Origin: a virus
Virus record (IMG/VR): IMGVR_UViG_3300032323_001334
Coordinates: 1 to 29,917 of that record
Reading direction: 5' to 3' (one strand)
Length of the DNA stretch: 29,917 nucleotides
The first letter of the stretch is position 1, and every line of letters starts with the position of its first letter. Shown in pieces: positions 27,494-29,917 of this stretch. A program made the translations under genes and the position numbers. The notes below the pieces were generated by a model. That model did not search any database, was not told the origin of the DNA, and saw only the letters and a list, made by a program, of their open reading frames with translations.

Positions 27494-29272
27494 TTACTCC
27501 GTGCCCGTGGGTTCGTCAACCTCGGGCGCTGCGGAAACCATATCCGGCAGGATGCCGAGGATTTGCGCTGCGAGCACATTCATTGCCTCGGCGTCCCACA
27601 TATGATTCGCCCGTGTGGTTGCGGTCCAGCGCAGCCGGGTTTTTTTGGTCCTCTTGTCCACCGTGGCCCGCTTGCGTTCGGAATTGAGATGCTTGATGTA
27701 CTCGGGCGGCGCGTCCTGCGGAAACTCCCAAACAGGCGAGCCGGTGTTTCGTAAATTGGCGAGGATGTCTTTGATCGGATCCGACGACCAATAAAAGAAA
27801 GTCACGAAAATGCGCTTGCCCATCGCATCCCGAGTTGTCGGAGCCAGCACGCGATCAGGAGCGGAGTAATACCGGCGGATGGGTTTTCCGTCCGGGCCTT
27901 TAACGGTGAAATGGTCCTCGGCGCGGCCCACCAATGCGGTCCACCCAAACTTTGCGCACACGTCGTAAATGCGCCCGTGAAACGAGTTGCCAGCGTCAAG
28001 CAGCGTGCGTTTGTCGGGCACTTTGAGCCTCGTCTGAATTTCGCGGAGCTGGTCAACGGTGAGTATCTTCCCAGCCCACAAAAGCCGACTGTGCCCGTTT
28101 TTGAGCCAGACGCGCACGATGCCCCAGTAATGATCCTGTTGACAGTCAACCGTCATTATCCTCGCCGCCTCGTCTGGCATCGGTCGCCCATCCTGCCATT
28201 CGTTGACCCAGTACTCGCTCGCTTCCAGTTCGAGCGCGGGCAGTTCCTCTTCCTGTTTCCACGGTTCCGCGAGCCGCTGCATTCGGAAGTCTTTGGTTGG
28301 TTGTAGCACTCCCAGATGCCGAGCGTCGGAAGCCTGGCACCATTGGATGACAAGGTCGGCCCATCTGATCCAGTAGACCGATTGAGCCGATACACGGCGG
28401 GATCGGTAGCCTTCAACGTGGTCATTGCCCTCTGATCTCCACTCACTCCGCTGAGTCAGCCCCCGGCGGGCTGCGGTAGTGTCAGGAGTGACATGCCCGC
28501 AGTGCGGACATTCATGCCGCACGGTCTTTACCAGTGCGCCCCAGTTCCATTCGCCGTTCTCGTTTTTGGCCTCGTCGTATTTGATGTCTACCCAAGCGGG
28601 TTTGACCCACTCACTGCAGCCAGGGCAGGAGTGGCACCACTGAAACTCTTCGCCCGAGCGCCACTCCTCGGTTAGCTGGTGCGGCTCTTCAAAGCTCTGG
28701 CTGGTCAAAAGCGCGTAGCCGTTCCATCGGTCGTGAAGTCGCTTCTTAAACTGAGTGATGAGGTCGCTATACTGCCAGCACTCGTCCAAAAACAGCACCT
28801 GCACGCTCTTTTCCTGCGCGTTGCTAGTGTTGGCACCTCCGAGCATGAGCGGCATGTGTGGAAAGTAGATGCCATCCTTTTTGACGTGGTGCCGGTTGCT
28901 CGGCATCAGTCCTCGCAAAGGCTCGCACGCGCCCAGCACCGGCTTCAGTCGCGTCTCCATCCATTCAGCACTGGTCGCATCGGTCTGTGTGATGGAAAGC
29001 ATCGGCCCAGGCTGCTGCGCAACTGCCCAGCACACTAGCGCCTCCAGTGCGGTGGACTTGCCTGCGCCGGTGCAAGCCTGGACGAAGGTCTGCCGACAGG
29101 TAGGATCCGCGAAATCGGCAAACACAGCGTTCCACCACGGCGCGGTTGAGCGGTCGAAATGGGTGGAACGTGAGGAGTGCGGGAACCGCACGTTAGCCTC
29201 CATCCAGTCCAATGGGTCGCCGGTGTACGCCAGCCGGACGCCAAGACACGAACCGTCAGCAATCGGGTTCAT
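27494..29272 (-). CDS. terL: Terminase large subunit (lambda gpA family)
   Basis: A 592-aa packaging motor: an N-terminal ATPase pumps DNA and a C-terminal nuclease cuts it. Walker A is ACTGAGKST (66-74, K72). Walker B is VLFLDE (159-164). A Zn-binding set of C213, C216, C219 and C255, C258 (CPHC) is typical of gpA proteins. RNase H-like nuclease acidic residues are D376 (TVDCQQD), D426 (LLDAGN) and D560 (HMWDAE). The size is near lambda gpA (641 aa). The gpA type normally cuts at a cos site, which fits the short repeat at the window ends. It overlaps the small subunit by four bases. Confidence 0.95.
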   Translation of the reverse strand: MNPIADGSCLGVRLAYTGDPLDWMEANVRFPHSSRSTHFDRSTAPWWNAVFADFADPTCRQTFVQACTGAGKSTALEALVCWAVAQQPGPMLSITQTDATSAEWMETRLKPVLGACEPLRGLMPSNRHHVKKDGIYFPHMPLMLGGANTSNAQEKSVQVLFLDECWQYSDLITQFKKRLHDRWNGYALLTSQSFEEPHQLTEEWRSGEEFQWCHSCPGCSEWVKPAWVDIKYDEAKNENGEWNWGALVKTVRHECPHCGHVTPDTTAARRGLTQRSEWRSEGNDHVEGYRSRRVSAQSVYWIRWADLVIQWCQASDARHLGVLQPTKDFRMQRLAEPWKQEEELPALELEASEYWVNEWQDGRPMPDEAARIMTVDCQQDHYWGIVRVWLKNGHSRLLWAGKILTVDQLREIQTRLKVPDKRTLLDAGNSFHGRIYDVCAKFGWTALVGRAEDHFTVKGPDGKPIRRYYSAPDRVLAPTTRDAMGKRIFVTFFYWSSDPIKDILANLRNTGSPVWEFPQDAPPEYIKHLNSERKRATVDKRTKKTRLRWTATTRANHMWDAEAMNVLAAQILGILPDMVSAAPEVDEPTGTE

Positions 29273-29784
29273 AAACTGGAGAAGCCCTCCCGAGCATTGC
29301 TCTTCAGAAGCTCGATCCGGCTGCGGAGCTTCGGCTGAATCTCGGCTTCGGTGAGCCCGGCTAATTGTCCAGGCAGGTCACCAACTAGCGCGTCCAGTTC
29401 CGAGCACCAGACTGCCACCACGCGAGTCGCGGTTTCGCGCATCTCGTCGGCCAGCACCAGCTCGCCTTTTTCACGTTTGATGATGAGATCAAGACGCTCG
29501 ATCTCTTTGCGGAGCTTGGCAGTCCGGGTTTCTTGAAAGCCTGCGGCCTGTGAAATCACAGCTTCGGCTGTCGGTTTTTCAACCTTCGGCGCAGAAGCGG
29601 GAGCGGATTCTGGAGTTGCCGGTTTCGTCGGCGGAATCACCACGCGGCCTGCGGAGTGAACTGCACGCCACTCTTCAATTTTCTCCCACGTCCAGGCTCG
29701 ATTCAGCCCACGTTTTTCCCAGCCCTGAACGGCCCCACGGGAAACGCCGTACTTTTCCGCGATCTGCTTGTGACTGTATGCCAT
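29269..29784 (-). CDS. terS: Terminase small subunit
   Basis: A 171-aa DNA-recognition subunit. N-terminal helix-turn-helix of MerR/Nu1 type (HKQIAEKYGVSRGAVQGWEKRGL, residues 5-27, split: HKQIAEKYGV, SRGAVQGWEK) with a W-T-W-E-K-I wing. Residues about 50-75 are a Pro/Ala-rich linker. Residues about 86-107 form a coiled-coil helix (TAKLRKEIERLDLIIKREKGEL) like those of Nu1-type subunits, and the end would bind the large subunit. It would bind the packaging site, whose likely place is the repeat-rich region just upstream. The start at ATG 29784 has no Shine-Dalgarno sequence. Confidence 0.85.
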   Translation of the reverse strand: MAYSHKQIAEKYGVSRGAVQGWEKRGLNRAWTWEKIEEWRAVHSAGRVVIPPTKPATPESAPASAPKVEKPTAEAVISQAAGFQETRTAKLRKEIERLDLIIKREKGELVLADEMRETATRVVAVWCSELDALVGDLPGQLAGLTEAEIQPKLRSRIELLKSNAREGFSSL

Positions 29785-29801
29785 GCGTATTTTCTGCCTG
29801 T

Positions 29802-29807
29802 ATTATA
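29802..29807 (-). promoter_or_regulatory. -10 box of the terminase promoter
   Basis: Minus strand TATAAT, a perfect -10 sequence, 17 nt upstream of the ATG at 29784. It lies in the centre of a 20-bp inverted repeat, CTGTATTAT with ATAATACAG (29799-29818). The -35 region is poor, so an activator or overlapping binding sites may control it. This would drive the packaging genes. Confidence 0.6.
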
Positions 29808-29811
29808 AATA

Positions 29812-29843
29812 ATACAGCCGAAAATACAGCCCAAGATACAGCC
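29812..29843. repeat. Three 8-bp direct repeats upstream of terS
   Basis: Minus strand GGCTGTAT occurs at 29843-29836, 29831-29824 and 29819-29812, spaced exactly 12 bp. An imperfect inverted copy lies at 29796-29803. Such arrays upstream of terS are candidate binding sites of the small terminase subunit (as the lambda cosB R sites) or of a regulator. Confidence 0.75.
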
Positions 29844-29847
29844 AAGT

Positions 29848-29860
29848 GGCAGTTTTTGCC
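29848..29860. repeat. Palindrome GGCA-N5-TGCC, copy 1
   Basis: GGCAGTTTTTGCC is an inverted repeat with 4-bp arms and a 5-nt T-rich centre. A second copy of the same design lies 42 bp further right (29890-29902). Confidence 0.55.
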
Positions 29861-29888
29861 GTAAGCAGGCCATTTTTTTGCGGTCACC

Positions 29889-29903
29889 CGGCAAAATTTG
29901 CCG
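29889..29903. repeat. Palindrome next to the terminal repeat
   Basis: CGGCAAA-A-TTTGCCG is a perfect 7-bp inverted repeat with one central base. Across small mismatches it extends by GTCA (29883-29886) and TGAC (29905-29908). It directly touches the right 14-bp terminal repeat and shares GGCA-N5-TGCC with the copy at 29848. It has no T run on either strand, so it is not a terminator. Confidence 0.65.
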
Positions 29904-29917
29904 ATGACGACCGAACG
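29904..29917. repeat. Right copy of 14-bp terminal direct repeat
   Basis: Identical to bases 1-14. With the ends joined once, the repeat lies between the end-of-genome terminator and the palindrome at 29889-29903. Confidence 0.9.

Noticed and set aside
29889-29903. Terminator at the right-end palindrome
   Set aside because: No T run follows the inverted repeat on either strand.

Overview
The window looks like the essentially complete genome of one small tailed dsDNA phage (about 29.9 kb, GC-rich). The first 14 bases recur exactly as the last 14, so the ends are either a circular-assembly overlap or filled-in cohesive ends. Every gene I can support lies on the minus strand, so transcription runs from the right end (29784) to the left end (32). 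No gap exceeds 300 bp. I see no tRNA, rRNA, CRISPR array, insertion sequence, integrase or CI-like repressor, so a strictly lytic life style is likely (inference).

Layout, right to left in transcription order. (1) 29785-29917: repeat-rich end region upstream of the small terminase gene, a candidate packaging/cos site. (2) 29784-22452: packaging and head: small and large terminase (lambda gpA type), gpW-like joiner, lambda-type portal, S49 prohead protease, coiled-coil scaffold candidate, HK97-fold coat protein, and head-tail connectors. Three intrinsic terminators interrupt this block. (3) 22446-15972: tail: two paralogous tube candidates, a gpG/gpGT-type chaperone pair joined by a -1 frameshift, a short tape measure (578 aa) and several small tail-tip proteins with polyglycine tracts. 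(4) 15966-10688: adhesion: BppU-like and collagen-like proteins and three fibre proteins, two ending in large glycine-rich domains. (5) 10688-8329: lysis candidates (two tiny membrane proteins, a pesticin-type muramidase) mixed with a metallophosphoesterase and a small HTH protein. (6) 8328-8198: a strong sigma70-like promoter that would make an almost leaderless early mRNA. (7) 8197-32: early and replication genes: small unknowns, a zinc-ribbon protein, a Cas4-like nuclease, a RuvC-like resolvase, a RecT-like annealase, an SSB-like protein, a DnaB-N/RepA-type helicase, a lambda O-like initiator carrying four palindromic iterons (probable origin), small coiled-coil proteins, an HTH protein and a HAD phosphatase. 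A terminator closes the genome.

Together: RecT, the Cas4-like nuclease, the resolvase and the SSB form a recombination/replication module next to an initiator-helicase pair. The late genes follow the lambda packaging order A-W-B-C, but the tail and fibres are not lambda-like. Few genes have a clear Shine-Dalgarno sequence and several have A/C-rich leaders, which suggests a host with weak Shine-Dalgarno dependence. I cannot name the host; a Verrucomicrobiota- or Bacteroidota-like bacterium is only a guess. The most notable non-coding signals are the in-gene iterons, a nine-base element repeated before three structural genes, a covarying hairpin pair, and the end-region repeats.
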